A stretch of DNA of 64,000 nt from Halobacteriovoraceae bacterium (GTDB taxonomy: Bacteria > Bdellovibrionota > Bacteriovoracia > Bacteriovoracales > Bacteriovoracaceae). Below the pieces are notes generated by a model. That model saw only the letters and a list, made by a program, of their open reading frames with translations, did no database searches and was not told the origin of the DNA. Shown here piece by piece: positions 26,541-35,866 of this stretch (position 1 is its first letter; each line of letters begins with the position of its first letter). Where the stretch lies: NCBI GenBank assembly GCA_002713145.1, contig PAVS01000001.1, positions 247,539 to 311,538 of the forward strand, read 5' to 3'. Made by a program: the position numbers and the translations under genes.

Positions 26541-27569
26541 CTAAAGATCAAATATTCTGGATTCACCAGGCGCTAGTGTGGTGAATTTTTCTTGCTCAAT
26601 TTCTTGTTTTTCTAATGCTTTATTTAAATCTATTTTTGGCTCATCAATAGCTTCGTCAGTTAATTGAAAAGTCCCAAAGTGAATTCCTAGAGACTGTTTA
26701 GACTTTAAATCTTGATGAGCCTTTACGGCTTCAGCGGGATTAATATGCATAGCCTTCATAAACCATCTGGGCTCATAGGCACCGATAGGAATCAGGGAGA
26801 AATCCATACTACCTAAGCGCTCAAAAATATCTTTAAAGTGTTGAGAGTAGCCTGTGTCGCCCCCAAAGAAAATTTGTTTTTGGTGGGGAGTTTGAATAAC
26901 AAAACTTCCCCATAGACTTTTAAAGCGGTCAAAAACACCTCTTCCTGAAAAGTGTTGAGAAGGAGTATAAATAAAATTATACGCTCCATTAGAACTATCA
27001 ACTTCTTGGTTTTGCCACCAGTCTAACTCAAGTACTCGGGTAAGTCCCTCGGAATCTAAAAAAGTTTTATCACCTTTAGGGCATAGAATAAGAGGAGAGA
27101 ATTTTTTGTCTAACTTCTTTAGGGTGGATAGATCCATATGGTCGTAGTGATTATGTGAAACTATAATGACATCAATCTTAGGGAGATCTTCAAGTTTAAT
27201 TCCAGGAGCATGGTGACGGGCAGGGCCTGCCCAAGTAACTGGACTTACCCTATGGGACCAAACGGGATCGGTTAGAATATTTATATCCTTTGTTTGAATG
27301 AGGAAACTCGAATGTCCCACGAAAGTTAGATTGATTGAATTCAAGGTGGCTGGGTTTTCCAAACGAGGAGAATGGCTAAGTTCGACCCACTCAGGCCAGG
27401 TTTTTGGCGTTGTAGTCAATTTCCATTTTATGACTTTCCATAACCCCTTAGTTTGAGAAATATATTGATTTTTAAAGCGGTCCTCTTTTGGGTCGTAATG
27501 ATCAGATTTTTGAATATTTCTTTTCATGCTGCAGCCTAATAATATAATAAAGATCAGTGTTTTTCTCAT
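26541..27569 (-). CDS. MBL-fold lipoprotein hydrolase (NAPE-PLD/UlaG-like)
   Basis: A 342-residue lipoprotein (signal ending LLGC, Cys13). The metallo-beta-lactamase motif is SHNHYDHMD, preceded by the family phrase GPARHHAPGIKLEDLP and followed by FFGGDTGYSQHF and LGIHFGTFQL. Proteins of this type include N-acyl-phosphatidylethanolamine phospholipase D and UlaG-like lactonases; a lipid-directed hydrolase in the envelope is plausible. No ribosome site is obvious. It is divergent from the Usp gene, and its start is only 33 bases from that gene's ATG. Confidence 0.85.
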   Translation of the reverse strand: MRKTLIFIILLGCSMKRNIQKSDHYDPKEDRFKNQYISQTKGLWKVIKWKLTTTPKTWPEWVELSHSPRLENPATLNSINLTFVGHSSFLIQTKDINILTDPVWSHRVSPVTWAGPARHHAPGIKLEDLPKIDVIIVSHNHYDHMDLSTLKKLDKKFSPLILCPKGDKTFLDSEGLTRVLELDWWQNQEVDSSNGAYNFIYTPSQHFSGRGVFDRFKSLWGSFVIQTPHQKQIFFGGDTGYSQHFKDIFERLGSMDFSLIPIGAYEPRWFMKAMHINPAEAVKAHQDLKSKQSLGIHFGTFQLTDEAIDEPKIDLNKALEKQEIEQEKFTTLAPGESRIFDL

Positions 27570-27602
27570 TCTAATAGATTATCATAAACGCAGGAGATAA
27601 TT

Positions 27603-28508
27603 ATGGGACAAATTGTTATTGCTAATTCACTTAATAAACATGACCTAGACAGCTTAGAAGTTGGACTAGAATGGTCCAAAAAAATGGATTTGGATGCGAA
27701 AGTTGTCCACGCTGATAGGTTAGCTGACTACAATGCTCTTGATCCTGTTTTTGCACATCTCAATATCGAAATTCATCAAGAGTATTTAGAAAACCTGTTA
27801 AAAATGAATGAGCAATCTCTATCCAATCAAATTAGAAATATTGACCCGGACTTTGAGTCCTTTTCTTACCACTCCATGGCGGGCAATCCTGTAGAAGTCA
27901 TAAGTAGAGAGTCAGAGAAAAAAGACTGCGAATTAGTCGTCATGGGAAAAAGAAGTGATAAAACTTGGTCAGAAGCTTTTATGGGGAGCGTGAGCGAAGG
28001 AGTTATTCATAGAAGTCACCAGTCAGTCTTATTGGTTAAAAACAAAAATCTTCTCAAACCTAAAAAAATAGTCGTTGCTTATGATTTTTCCAAGTTATGC
28101 GACAAGGCAATGCTCTGGTCAAAGAGACTAGCCAAAGTCTTTAACTGTGAAATTCATGTGGTGAATATCGTTCCCTGTTATTATGAGGGATATCATGTTG
28201 CCCATACTATGCGCAGTGATTTTAACGATGCTATTGAAGGAATGATCGATAAGAGCGTGAAAAAAATCGATCAAAGGCTTCAAGATAAGTTAGGCTCATT
28301 TTTTGAAAAAGAAAATATTATTGGAAAAACTCTTGTGGATAAAAATGCAAGTATCTCTGGTGCTGTTATTGACTATGCTAACTCAATACAAGCCGATCTC
28401 ATCTTATCTGGATCGCATCAGCGTAATAAGCTTGCAGAGTTTTTCATGGGGTCAGTGTCTGTTAAGTTAGCGAAGAAATCAAAAGTATCTGTTCTCATTG
28501 CTAAATAA
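27603..28508 (+). CDS. tandem-domain universal stress protein
   Basis: A 301-residue protein of two UspA domains. Domain 1 (1-148) ends in VMGKRSDKTWSEAFMGSVSEGVIHRS; domain 2 (about 155-301) ends in SGSHQRNKLAEFFMGSVSVKLAKKS. Both hold the G-x2-G/R-x9-G-S ATP-binding pattern in recognisable form. It likely acts as a cytoplasmic stress or energy-state protein. AGGAGA precedes the ATG. A possible terminator overlaps the end of the convergent SRAP gene. Confidence 0.88.
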   Translation: MGQIVIANSLNKHDLDSLEVGLEWSKKMDLDAKVVHADRLADYNALDPVFAHLNIEIHQEYLENLLKMNEQSLSNQIRNIDPDFESFSYHSMAGNPVEVISRESEKKDCELVVMGKRSDKTWSEAFMGSVSEGVIHRSHQSVLLVKNKNLLKPKKIVVAYDFSKLCDKAMLWSKRLAKVFNCEIHVVNIVPCYYEGYHVAHTMRSDFNDAIEGMIDKSVKKIDQRLQDKLGSFFEKENIIGKTLVDKNASISGAVIDYANSIQADLILSGSHQRNKLAEFFMGSVSVKLAKKSKVSVLIAK

Positions 28509-28515
28509 AGATCTG

Positions 28516-28559
28516 CTTTAAAGAAATTCTCCTTGAAAAACATTCTTTAAAGGTTTTTT
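28516..28559 (+). terminator. possible terminator of the Usp gene, embedded in the SRAP gene
   Basis: CTTTAAAGAA (28516-28525) and TTCTTTAAAG (28543-28552) are perfect 10-base complements, followed by G and six T residues. The stem is AT-rich, so strength is uncertain. It lies almost entirely inside the last codons of the convergent SRAP gene. Confidence 0.45.
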
Positions 28560-29222
28560 AAGACAATCTAATATGGTCGTTTGGTCAGAGTTTTTAGGAT
28601 CTAGCCAGGTTTGGATTTCGTTTTCATCTAAATTGATAGGACTACGATCATGTCCTTTTTCTAAGACTTCTTTTGTTGGATCTGTCGTGATAATGGCAAA
28701 AGACTGGATAACTAAACTTTTGTCTTGCGAATACCAATTATCATAAAGACAGGGGACATGGAGAATTTCTTTGTCAGGATCTGTAAACTCGATTTGCGTG
28801 GACTTTCCCTGATGATCCACCCACTCAAAAAAAGAGGTCACTGGAACAATACCATGAAAATTCATGAATGGTTTCTGCCAGGCACGTGCCTTAAAAAGGG
28901 AGTCGAGCCTTGCATTATAGGTGCTTTTTATCTCTATGTCTTTTCCCGTTTTAGGGTTAACTCTTGTGTATTTTTGGCCTTCGCAAAAAGACGGCAATAA
29001 TTGGTATCTCATAGGACGAAGTTCTCTTTTACCTCTCACAAAAGTGATAATAGGTGCCCAAGATTTAGCATAGATACGTCCATCCTCAGTAGGCATTTTA
29101 TAGACATCCGGGTGAGATTGAGTTCTCTGGTAGAAGTACTCAAAGGCTTGTTCGTTTATACTCGCTTGATAGAGCCTAGCTAGCTTGGAGAGGTCTCTTT
29201 CGATCATAACTGAAAAACACAT
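28518..29222 (-). CDS. SRAP-domain abasic-site protein (HMCES/YedK family)
   Basis: A 234-residue protein that should crosslink covalently to abasic sites in single-stranded DNA. It starts MCFS, placing the catalytic cysteine at position 2 after Met removal, which also fixes the start codon. Other active-site residues are visible: Asn in TYNARLDS, Glu in SFFEWVD and His in KGHDRSPI. All four match the YedK pattern. It is convergent with the Usp gene and divergent from the leaderless secreted-protein gene at 29307. Confidence 0.93.
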   Translation of the reverse strand: MCFSVMIERDLSKLARLYQASINEQAFEYFYQRTQSHPDVYKMPTEDGRIYAKSWAPIITFVRGKRELRPMRYQLLPSFCEGQKYTRVNPKTGKDIEIKSTYNARLDSLFKARAWQKPFMNFHGIVPVTSFFEWVDHQGKSTQIEFTDPDKEILHVPCLYDNWYSQDKSLVIQSFAIITTDPTKEVLEKGHDRSPINLDENEIQTWLDPKNSDQTTILDCLKKPLKNVFQGEFL

Positions 29223-29272
29223 AGGTCTAGTTTGGCAGAAGAAACGCTAAATTGCGATGGATTTTTAGCTTT

Positions 29273-29300
29273 TTGAAAATTGTAAAGCATGAGCTATAAT
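29273..29300 (+). promoter_or_regulatory. promoter of a leaderless gene
   Basis: TTGAAA (29273-29278), a 16-base spacer and a perfect TATAAT (29295-29300). The predicted start of transcription is about 29307, the A of the ATG, so the mRNA would have no leader. This also argues against the upstream ATG at 29289, which precedes the -10 hexamer. Confidence 0.75.
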
Positions 29301-29306
29301 AGCGTC

Positions 29307-29861
29307 ATGAAGATTGCGGTCATACTTTTTATTTTATTAGTAAATGTACAAGCTGAAATCAAACCAGTGAGTTCAAAGGAGTTTTATCTCTCTGTTATAA
29401 AAGACTTTGATCGTTTAGAAAAATTGAAAATACCAGATCCTATTAGTGAAAACCCAATTAATACCGAACTTTTGGTGGCATTCCAGGGAGAAAAATTAAA
29501 AGGCTATATTAGAGAGCTAAGCACGACAACGGGATGTGATAGTGCCTGTCTTCCATTAAATTACACGACTTTCTACAATGCAAAAGGTGAGTTTATTGCA
29601 TTAAGAAGTAGAGAGGGGCTTACGAAAAAAAATCACGCGCCAATGACACCAGATGATTATAGCCGCCTTGAAATGATCGTTTTGCTAGCCCCACCAGAGT
29701 TTTCTAAGGTTAATCACCCAAAAGAATTAACAGATGCAATCAGTGGTGAGACTTTAAAAAAATATCAAAATATTGTTGTGCCAGAAGCAGCTTATTCTAC
29801 TCTGAGAGTACATCTCTATAACCAGCAGACTATCGAAGAGATTAAAAAACTAAAAAAATAG
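29307..29861 (+). CDS. exported protein of unknown function
   Basis: A 184-residue protein with signal peptide MKIAVILFILLVNVQA. The mature part has a CDSACLP cysteine pair near residue 80 that could form a redox or structural disulfide, in the context TTGCDSACLPLNYTTFYN. The C-terminus is lysine-rich. No family recognised. The ATG at 29307 is preferred because a perfect -10 hexamer lies six bases before it and there is no ribosome site; an in-frame ATG at 29289 would add six residues. Convergent with the SDR gene, with two bases between stop codons. Confidence 0.75.
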   Translation: MKIAVILFILLVNVQAEIKPVSSKEFYLSVIKDFDRLEKLKIPDPISENPINTELLVAFQGEKLKGYIRELSTTTGCDSACLPLNYTTFYNAKGEFIALRSREGLTKKNHAPMTPDDYSRLEMIVLLAPPEFSKVNHPKELTDAISGETLKKYQNIVVPEAAYSTLRVHLYNQQTIEEIKKLKK

Positions 29862-29863
29862 TT

Positions 29864-30760
29864 TTAATACTGGCTTAAAAGCTCCCAAAGCTTCTCTCTG
29901 TCCTCAAAGCTTGTCGCAGGACCTTTATCGAAAAATGACTTGGCAACGATCTTCCTATCAAACCAAAATTCTCCGTTTCCCTCATCTAAACTTTCTACTG
30001 AAAGATAAATAATGGTATCGCAGCCTTGGTAATAATTTCTCAGAAATGGTCTTACAAGTTTACGAAAGAGAGGTAGTGACCTCTGAACTCCTGGAGTGTC
30101 AACCCATCCAGGGTGCATGGAGTAAGATTTTAGGTGAGGATATTTGTCTGCAAATGATTTTGCGAGATCCACCTGGTGTCTTTTATTTTCAGCGTAAGCC
30201 ATCACTCCATCATAAGGCCTTTGTTTATAGTGCAGGTCTATTAAGTTGTGAGGTGCTCCATACATCCCGCCTGACGAAACCCAGACAATTTTTTTTAGCT
30301 GATTTTTTAAGGCGAGAGTTAACTTAAAGGGCATAAGAGTCATCAAGGCAAAACTTGTTTCAAAACCTTGTGGAGTTGTTGTTTTTTCTTTTAATAAAGC
30401 ACCCGCATTATGTATCAAGCAGTCGATTCTGTGTGTGATAGCTAATATATCCCGAGTTAGTGGGGTTAAAGAATTTAAGTCCGATAGGTCGTAGCATAAG
30501 GGATAAACTCTGCCCTTTTTTAACTTTTTAAATTCGCTCTCAGCTTCATTCATGCGCTTTTGACTTCGGCATATGATAATGACATTGGCATTCATTTGTA
30601 GGAGGACTTTAGCTGTTTCAAAACCGAGCCCACTATTTGCGCCAGTGACAATAAAGTATTTAGAATTGAGATCAAGTTTTTTAGGATACCACTTAGACTT
30701 GGGGACAGAGAATTTAAACCCTAAACTTGTAAAAGTAGATAGCTTCAATAGATTCTTCAT
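29864..30760 (-). CDS. short-chain dehydrogenase/reductase (retinol-dehydrogenase-like)
   Basis: A 298-residue SDR with cofactor motif TGANSGLG (near residue 39), HNAGAL, the catalytic serine in VSSGGMYG and an active-site YAENK. The extended N-terminus and the GWVDTPGV segment resemble DHRS/retinol-dehydrogenase-type SDRs acting on lipophilic alcohols. It overlaps the upstream transporter gene by four bases (ATGA), so the two are co-expressed, although a shared pathway is not evident. Confidence 0.88.
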   Translation of the reverse strand: MKNLLKLSTFTSLGFKFSVPKSKWYPKKLDLNSKYFIVTGANSGLGFETAKVLLQMNANVIIICRSQKRMNEAESEFKKLKKGRVYPLCYDLSDLNSLTPLTRDILAITHRIDCLIHNAGALLKEKTTTPQGFETSFALMTLMPFKLTLALKNQLKKIVWVSSGGMYGAPHNLIDLHYKQRPYDGVMAYAENKRHQVDLAKSFADKYPHLKSYSMHPGWVDTPGVQRSLPLFRKLVRPFLRNYYQGCDTIIYLSVESLDEGNGEFWFDRKIVAKSFFDKGPATSFEDREKLWELLSQY

Positions 30761-32073
30761 GGTTCCAACTCCTCTGCTTTGTAAAGAAGATCAGGATTTT
30801 TTTGTTTTAAAATTCGAATGACTTTTTTGTGATGTTGGTCATTATATTTTTGTAGCATAAATATAATGGAGGCAGCTAAAAGAAAAAGGAATACGCCGTA
30901 GCCAAATGCATCTTTTATAGAATAGGAACTTTGGGAATTATAGACTGTGTAGTCTAAAATTATCCCCGCTATATATATACCTAAGGCACGAGAGAGCTTA
31001 TCTGAAATTCTCCAAACACCAAAGATCAGGTTTGCTTTTTTTTCACTCTGTTTATAAGTGTGAAAGTCGATAATATTTGAAAGATAAGAATCAATTAAAG
31101 CCACGATCCCTGTAAAAACACCTGCAAATACAATAAGTGAGTAAAGCGCCACAAAATTTCTACTTGGTATGAAGGGATAGATGAGCGTCACACAGCACAT
31201 TGTGACTAGACCTAATGTTAACGCGAGTTTCTTTCCTTTTTTCTGAGCAAATTTAACCCAAATAGGAATAGAGGCACAGAAGATAAGCATATAAACCCCA
31301 AGAAGAATACTTGTCTCTCCCTCTGTTAGTTTTAAACCATTTTGATAATAGTACACAGCGAGGGTCTGATTAACTCCGAGACCAATACTTAAAATGGTGA
31401 AAGTCGCATAATACCCACTGAAGACATTATTTTTAAAAAGATGAAGAAGACTTTGGAATAATTTTGTGGACTGTCTTTCAATTTTTCTTTTTTGCACTTT
31501 TTCTTTGATTCTGCTTAGAGCTGTTGGAGCAAATAAGATGATAAGAGCCACCATGGCCAATCCCATCGGTGCAAAATTTTTAGCAGGGAATAGCTCACCT
31601 AAAAAAGGAAGAGAGACACCAACCATGGCACCAATTGATCCAAAAAAATACCTCCAAGCATAGAGTGTCACAATATCCTCTTCAGACTTGATGAGTTCTT
31701 TGGCAAGGGCAAGGTAGGGAATCAGAAAACTAGAATAGGAAATCTGATAGCCGAGGATTAAAATAAAAAGAAGAACTCTCTCACTTGGAATCCAGTCGGG
31801 TATAAATATGAGAATTATAAATATTGAAAGTGATAAAAGGGATCCCATGATAAAAGGTTTTACTTGTCCTAACTTCTCTTTCATCAAATCGCTGTAATGA
31901 CCAATGAAGGGATCAAAAATAGATGAGACGATCAGAGAGGCTGAAACCATGGCCCCAGCTTGAGTTCCAGATAGACCCACTATTTTAGTGAGGTAGACCA
32001 CAAGGTGTAATCGCAGGAACACTTCAGTGGTGCTGATAGCAAATTGGGGTAGTCCATATAGGGAGAATTGCAT
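30757..32073 (-). CDS. GPH-family (MelB-like) cation symporter
   Basis: A 438-residue MFS-type protein with 12 hydrophobic segments. The segment SIFDPFIGHYSDLMKEKLGQVKPFI after helix 2 is the glycoside-pentoside-hexuronide family signature (DPxxGxxSD with a following RxKP-like motif). Residues 330-340 carry a second AxxDSYLSNIID stretch. Substrate could be a sugar or, as in lysolipid and sphingolipid relatives, a lipid-like molecule. The gene is followed by a coupled SDR gene and is divergent from 32197. Confidence 0.87.
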   Translation of the reverse strand: MQFSLYGLPQFAISTTEVFLRLHLVVYLTKIVGLSGTQAGAMVSASLIVSSIFDPFIGHYSDLMKEKLGQVKPFIMGSLLSLSIFIILIFIPDWIPSERVLLFILILGYQISYSSFLIPYLALAKELIKSEEDIVTLYAWRYFFGSIGAMVGVSLPFLGELFPAKNFAPMGLAMVALIILFAPTALSRIKEKVQKRKIERQSTKLFQSLLHLFKNNVFSGYYATFTILSIGLGVNQTLAVYYYQNGLKLTEGETSILLGVYMLIFCASIPIWVKFAQKKGKKLALTLGLVTMCCVTLIYPFIPSRNFVALYSLIVFAGVFTGIVALIDSYLSNIIDFHTYKQSEKKANLIFGVWRISDKLSRALGIYIAGIILDYTVYNSQSSYSIKDAFGYGVFLFLLAASIIFMLQKYNDQHHKKVIRILKQKNPDLLYKAEELEP

Positions 32074-32196
32074 GCCTTATTATTGCATTTTTAGGGACTT
32101 AGGGCGAGGCTGTTCACTTTCTGCCAAACAAGATTGAGTTTTTTGCTCAAGTTTTAGGTGGAATAGTCCGAAAAACCCTCTAACACGGGAGTTTTC

Positions 32197-33399
32197 ATGC
32201 ATAAGGCTTTTCACTTTTATCAGGTTTTTAATCCTATGCTCAATGAGCAAAGTCTCTTTCCAACGCAAGCTCATGAGTTTTATTTTGAGCTCAAGCGACG
32301 TTACCACGAGAATCAAGGTCAAAGTAATTTTCTCCATTGGGGCAAGGTGAGTGTGACTGAGGTTGAGGAGAAAGTAGAGTTTTTTAAAGAAGCACTTGAG
32401 TCCAATAAAGCGCATGGCTTAGATACCCATCTTTATCTAACTGATTATCATCATTTCTGGGTTGCAAAAGTAACTGAGGTAAAAACTGAGCTGATAGATA
32501 ATTCTCAAACACTTCCTTTTTATGAAAATAAAAATGTTAGTATATGGTTTAAGGTAGAGGACTTTGATCTTTTGTCAGCTGAATTTTCAGAGACGACCCA
32601 TTACATAGGCTGTTTATATCTCAATAATAAGTTTAACGATTTACAAATACCAAATCTCAATCCTTATATTGGTGGATTACATTTTCCATTAATAATTCAA
32701 GACCACAATCAAGAGCCCTATTTCAAGTCTGGATTAAGAGTCCAACGTGAAAATATGCTCATTGAGAATCCAAGTGTTCAGGCAAAATTGAGGGAGCAAG
32801 TGACAAGCTTTGTTTTACCACCCCATATTTTTAAGCAGCTCTCATTTGAAGCTCAGCAAGGCATTCTTGTTTCAGAACAATTATTAAACCAGGTGAAGTC
32901 ATCTCCAGAAGTAAGAGAGAAAGTTTTCTTTAATTATATTTCCGTTATGGAAGAGAGTTTAAATCTTGTCATAGGCAGTATTCTTAGAGAGACGTATGCA
33001 AAAAGTCTGTGGGTGTCAGAAAAAGGTGACAAATTTTCAGAAGAACCCTTAATGGGATACATACCGGTAGGAAAATTTGATAACCCAATTAAACTTGAAG
33101 GCTATTTTCACTTATTACAAACCCATAAAGCTTTTGGAAACTTGACTATGAATGTAGTGGAAAACGAGTTTTCTGAAGTCGTAAATTACTTTTTAAAAGA
33201 GTTAAAACCCTTTCTTGAAGCCCAAGAGGTCTTGGCAAAGATCAGCATGTCACAAGAAAACCAGCCTCTCATTTTAAATGCAAATAATGTATATGAGCTT
33301 CGAAATTTTGTCTTAGGCGTCGGATGTCTGGGTGTGGTCAATACACTTTTAGGGCAGAGGATTGTCTGGCTGGGAAATAGTAAATTGCTCTCAGCATAA
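32197..33399 (+). CDS. protein of unknown function, 400 residues
   Basis: A cytoplasmic protein with no signal peptide or membrane helix. The N-terminal part (residues about 45-150) alternates strands and includes THLYLTDYHHFWVAKVTEVK, loosely reminiscent of EVE/PUA-type domains. The middle (about 205-270) is helical, with SFEAQQGILVSEQLLNQ and FNYISVMEESLNLVIGSIL resembling a HEPN-like helical bundle, but no R-x4-6-H motif is present. Both similarities are impressions. GGGAG precedes the ATG by 6 bases. It lies between a divergent transporter gene and a leaderless acylase gene with its own promoter. Confidence 0.65.
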   Translation: MHKAFHFYQVFNPMLNEQSLFPTQAHEFYFELKRRYHENQGQSNFLHWGKVSVTEVEEKVEFFKEALESNKAHGLDTHLYLTDYHHFWVAKVTEVKTELIDNSQTLPFYENKNVSIWFKVEDFDLLSAEFSETTHYIGCLYLNNKFNDLQIPNLNPYIGGLHFPLIIQDHNQEPYFKSGLRVQRENMLIENPSVQAKLREQVTSFVLPPHIFKQLSFEAQQGILVSEQLLNQVKSSPEVREKVFFNYISVMEESLNLVIGSILRETYAKSLWVSEKGDKFSEEPLMGYIPVGKFDNPIKLEGYFHLLQTHKAFGNLTMNVVENEFSEVVNYFLKELKPFLEAQEVLAKISMSQENQPLILNANNVYELRNFVLGVGCLGVVNTLLGQRIVWLGNSKLLSA

Positions 33400-33402
33400 G
33401 AC

Positions 33403-33431
33403 TTTACGGGCCATCGTGGTTCCGGTAGATT
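33403..33431 (+). promoter_or_regulatory. promoter of a leaderless gene
   Basis: TTTACG (33403-33408), 17-base spacer, TAGATT (33426-33431), then six bases to the ATG at 33438. The predicted start of transcription coincides with the start codon. AGGT lies too close to the ATG to act as a normal ribosome site. Confidence 0.5.
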
Positions 33432-33437
33432 AGGTGA

Positions 33438-35810
33438 ATGACCAAGAAAATTTTAACGGTAAGTGCAATTGTCGTGCTCGTTGTAGCTTTGGCAGTTTTA
33501 GGAATATTACGTTCGAAAGTTCCCTCTCAAAAAGGAGAGAAAGCTTTTTCTCAAATAGAGCATCCTGTTTCGACTTATTTTGATAAATACGGAATCCCTC
33601 ATATAGAAAGTCAAAGTTCCGAATCGGCATACTTTGCTTTGGGATACCATATGGCTTCTGAGCGATTGTTTCAAATGGATTTATACCGTCGCTTAGTTCA
33701 AGGCAGATTAAGTGAAATTATTGGAGAAAAGACTATTGAGTCTGATAAATTACTGCGAACTTTAGGGTTTAAACAAATGGGTGAGAATATGCTTAAAAAT
33801 ATTTCTCCCCAGTCCGAAATAATGATTTTAGCTGAGGCCTACCTAGAGGGAGTTCACGCTTTTATAAAGGAAGGAAATCTTCCTATTGAGTTTTTAATAT
33901 TAAACTATCATCCAGAACCCTTTTCAGTGTCAGATATGATTGGTCTTACAGGTTATATGGCTTTAACTTTCACTGAAGGAATAAATCAAGATGTCTTTCT
34001 CTCTGAACTAGCTGAAAAATTACCTGAACAAAAATTGCAATCGTTGCGAGTTAAAGACTCAACAGATCGTTTTTATTTTCAAGATCAAAAAACAGTTTTT
34101 TTAAAAACCTTAGAAAATGTAAATAAAGCTTTTTCTGAGATTTCAAAAATAGCTCCCATCCTACATGGATCAAACTCTTGGGTTTTGGCTGGGAGTCGAA
34201 CTAAGTCTGGCTTTCCAGTCTTGGCCAATGATCCTCATATCGGAATTTCTAATCCACATATATTTTTTGAAGCCCACCTAAAAATTCCAAATTTTGAGCT
34301 TTATGGAAACTATATTCCATTGATGGCTTTTCCTGTCATGGGGCATACCAGAGAAACAGCTTGGGCCCTTACTATGTCTGAAGTGGATGATTTTAACGTC
34401 TACTTGGAGAAAATTAACCCTGATAATCCAAATGAAGTCATGTTTAATAACGAGTGGACTGAATTAGATATAAGAGAAGAGGTTATTAAGGTAAAAGGGC
34501 AAAAGCCTGTAAAAATTGTCGTAAAAACTTCTCCTCATGGACCCCTTTTAGATAATACAGAAAAAGGAGTTTCAGATAAAAGTTTGTCTGTTTCTTGGTC
34601 TGTTCATCACCCAGAAAATAATGCTCTTGCAAGTATTTACGGAATACCTAGAGCAAACACTGTGGAGGAATTTAAAACTGCCGTCTCTCATGCAGCTGCC
34701 CCCGGATTAAATATTAGTTGGGTGCATAAACGTGGAGATATAGCTTGGTGGATGCTCGGAAAAAATCCTAAACTTCCGGAGGGAGTCAAAACAGACCTTG
34801 TTTTAAAGGGGTGGGATGGTTCAGAAGAAATCGAACGATATTACTCAGTGGATGAAAACCCTCATCAAGTTAATCCCGAAAGAGGGATTATAATTACGGC
34901 TAACTATCGTCCACAGTTAGAAGAGTTCTCTCATTTTCAAGGCTATTGGCAGCCAGGTGGCCGTTATTTTAGGCTGGAAAAACTCCTTGCCTCTAAAACG
35001 AAGTGGAGCTTGGAGGAACTAAAGAAAATTCAATTCGACAACAAGGTGCCAATAGGAGATCAGTTAAAAGAACAGATGCTCGAATGGGTCAATAGAGAAA
35101 ATTTTGAAAAGCTGGACCTTGAAATTCTAGATTATCTCAAAGAATGGGATGGAGAATGTCTTACTTCTAGTGTGGGCTGTAGTGTCTATCATGTTTGGAA
35201 TTATTTTAACACGCTGGGAGCTTTTCAAGATGAGATGGGAGAAAAAGGTTTTAAAAAGTTTGGAAAGTCTGCGGATTTTTTTCATGTTTATAAGAATTTA
35301 ATGTTTAGGTCCAATGACTCACTTTGGGATAATGTTGAAACGAAAAGAGTGGAGTCCGGAAAGGATATTGTGACTCAGTCATTTTTTAAAATGAAAGAAT
35401 ACCTAGTAGATACCTTAGGCATTCGCGTTTCAAAATGGCATTGGGGAAAAATTCACACAACTGAGTATGTTCATCCATTGGGAAGAGTAAAACCCTTGAA
35501 CATCTTTTTTAATATAGGCCCGGTACCCGCAGCTGGAGGCCGGTATGTTATAAATAACATGGGGCACAAGAAAGAATTACTGGATTTTAGAGCGGTTCAC
35601 GCACCTGCAACTAGAAGGTTAATTGATATTGGTGATGTAGACCGCACATTGGGAATTATGCCAACAGGTAACTCCGGAAATCTTATGAGTCCTCATTATA
35701 GCGATCAATTGAAGCTCTACCATGCTGGTAAATATCGGACTCAACTGATGGATTGGAGTTATATCAGGGGCTTACATTGTTTAAGATTTGTCCCGGCCAC
35801 TGTGAAATAA
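33438..35810 (+). CDS. penicillin amidase-family Ntn hydrolase (acylase)
   Basis: A 790-residue precursor of the penicillin/N-acyl-homoserine-lactone acylase family. A hydrophobic segment (residues 5-22) anchors or exports it. The alpha-chain region (about 40-240) begins DKYGIPHIESQSSESAYFALGY, typical of the family. Autocatalytic cleavage should occur before the serine of HGSNSWVLAGS (near residue 243), which then becomes the N-terminal nucleophile; DPHIG follows. The C-terminus has GGRYVINNMG and PTGNSGN. Substrates may be acyl-homoserine lactones, peptides or other amides. Confidence 0.93.
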   Translation: MTKKILTVSAIVVLVVALAVLGILRSKVPSQKGEKAFSQIEHPVSTYFDKYGIPHIESQSSESAYFALGYHMASERLFQMDLYRRLVQGRLSEIIGEKTIESDKLLRTLGFKQMGENMLKNISPQSEIMILAEAYLEGVHAFIKEGNLPIEFLILNYHPEPFSVSDMIGLTGYMALTFTEGINQDVFLSELAEKLPEQKLQSLRVKDSTDRFYFQDQKTVFLKTLENVNKAFSEISKIAPILHGSNSWVLAGSRTKSGFPVLANDPHIGISNPHIFFEAHLKIPNFELYGNYIPLMAFPVMGHTRETAWALTMSEVDDFNVYLEKINPDNPNEVMFNNEWTELDIREEVIKVKGQKPVKIVVKTSPHGPLLDNTEKGVSDKSLSVSWSVHHPENNALASIYGIPRANTVEEFKTAVSHAAAPGLNISWVHKRGDIAWWMLGKNPKLPEGVKTDLVLKGWDGSEEIERYYSVDENPHQVNPERGIIITANYRPQLEEFSHFQGYWQPGGRYFRLEKLLASKTKWSLEELKKIQFDNKVPIGDQLKEQMLEWVNRENFEKLDLEILDYLKEWDGECLTSSVGCSVYHVWNYFNTLGAFQDEMGEKGFKKFGKSADFFHVYKNLMFRSNDSLWDNVETKRVESGKDIVTQSFFKMKEYLVDTLGIRVSKWHWGKIHTTEYVHPLGRVKPLNIFFNIGPVPAAGGRYVINNMGHKKELLDFRAVHAPATRRLIDIGDVDRTLGIMPTGNSGNLMSPHYSDQLKLYHAGKYRTQLMDWSYIRGLHCLRFVPATVK

Positions 35811-35866
35811 TAGTCAAGCTTAACGAAAGTTAAATACTAATCTTAACAAAAACTTTACAGTCAATT

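Noticed and set aside
35850..35866. Leaderless promoter for the lipoprotein gene at 35867
   Set aside because: TACAGT is poorly placed and no -35 element is evident, so it was left out of the leaderless set.
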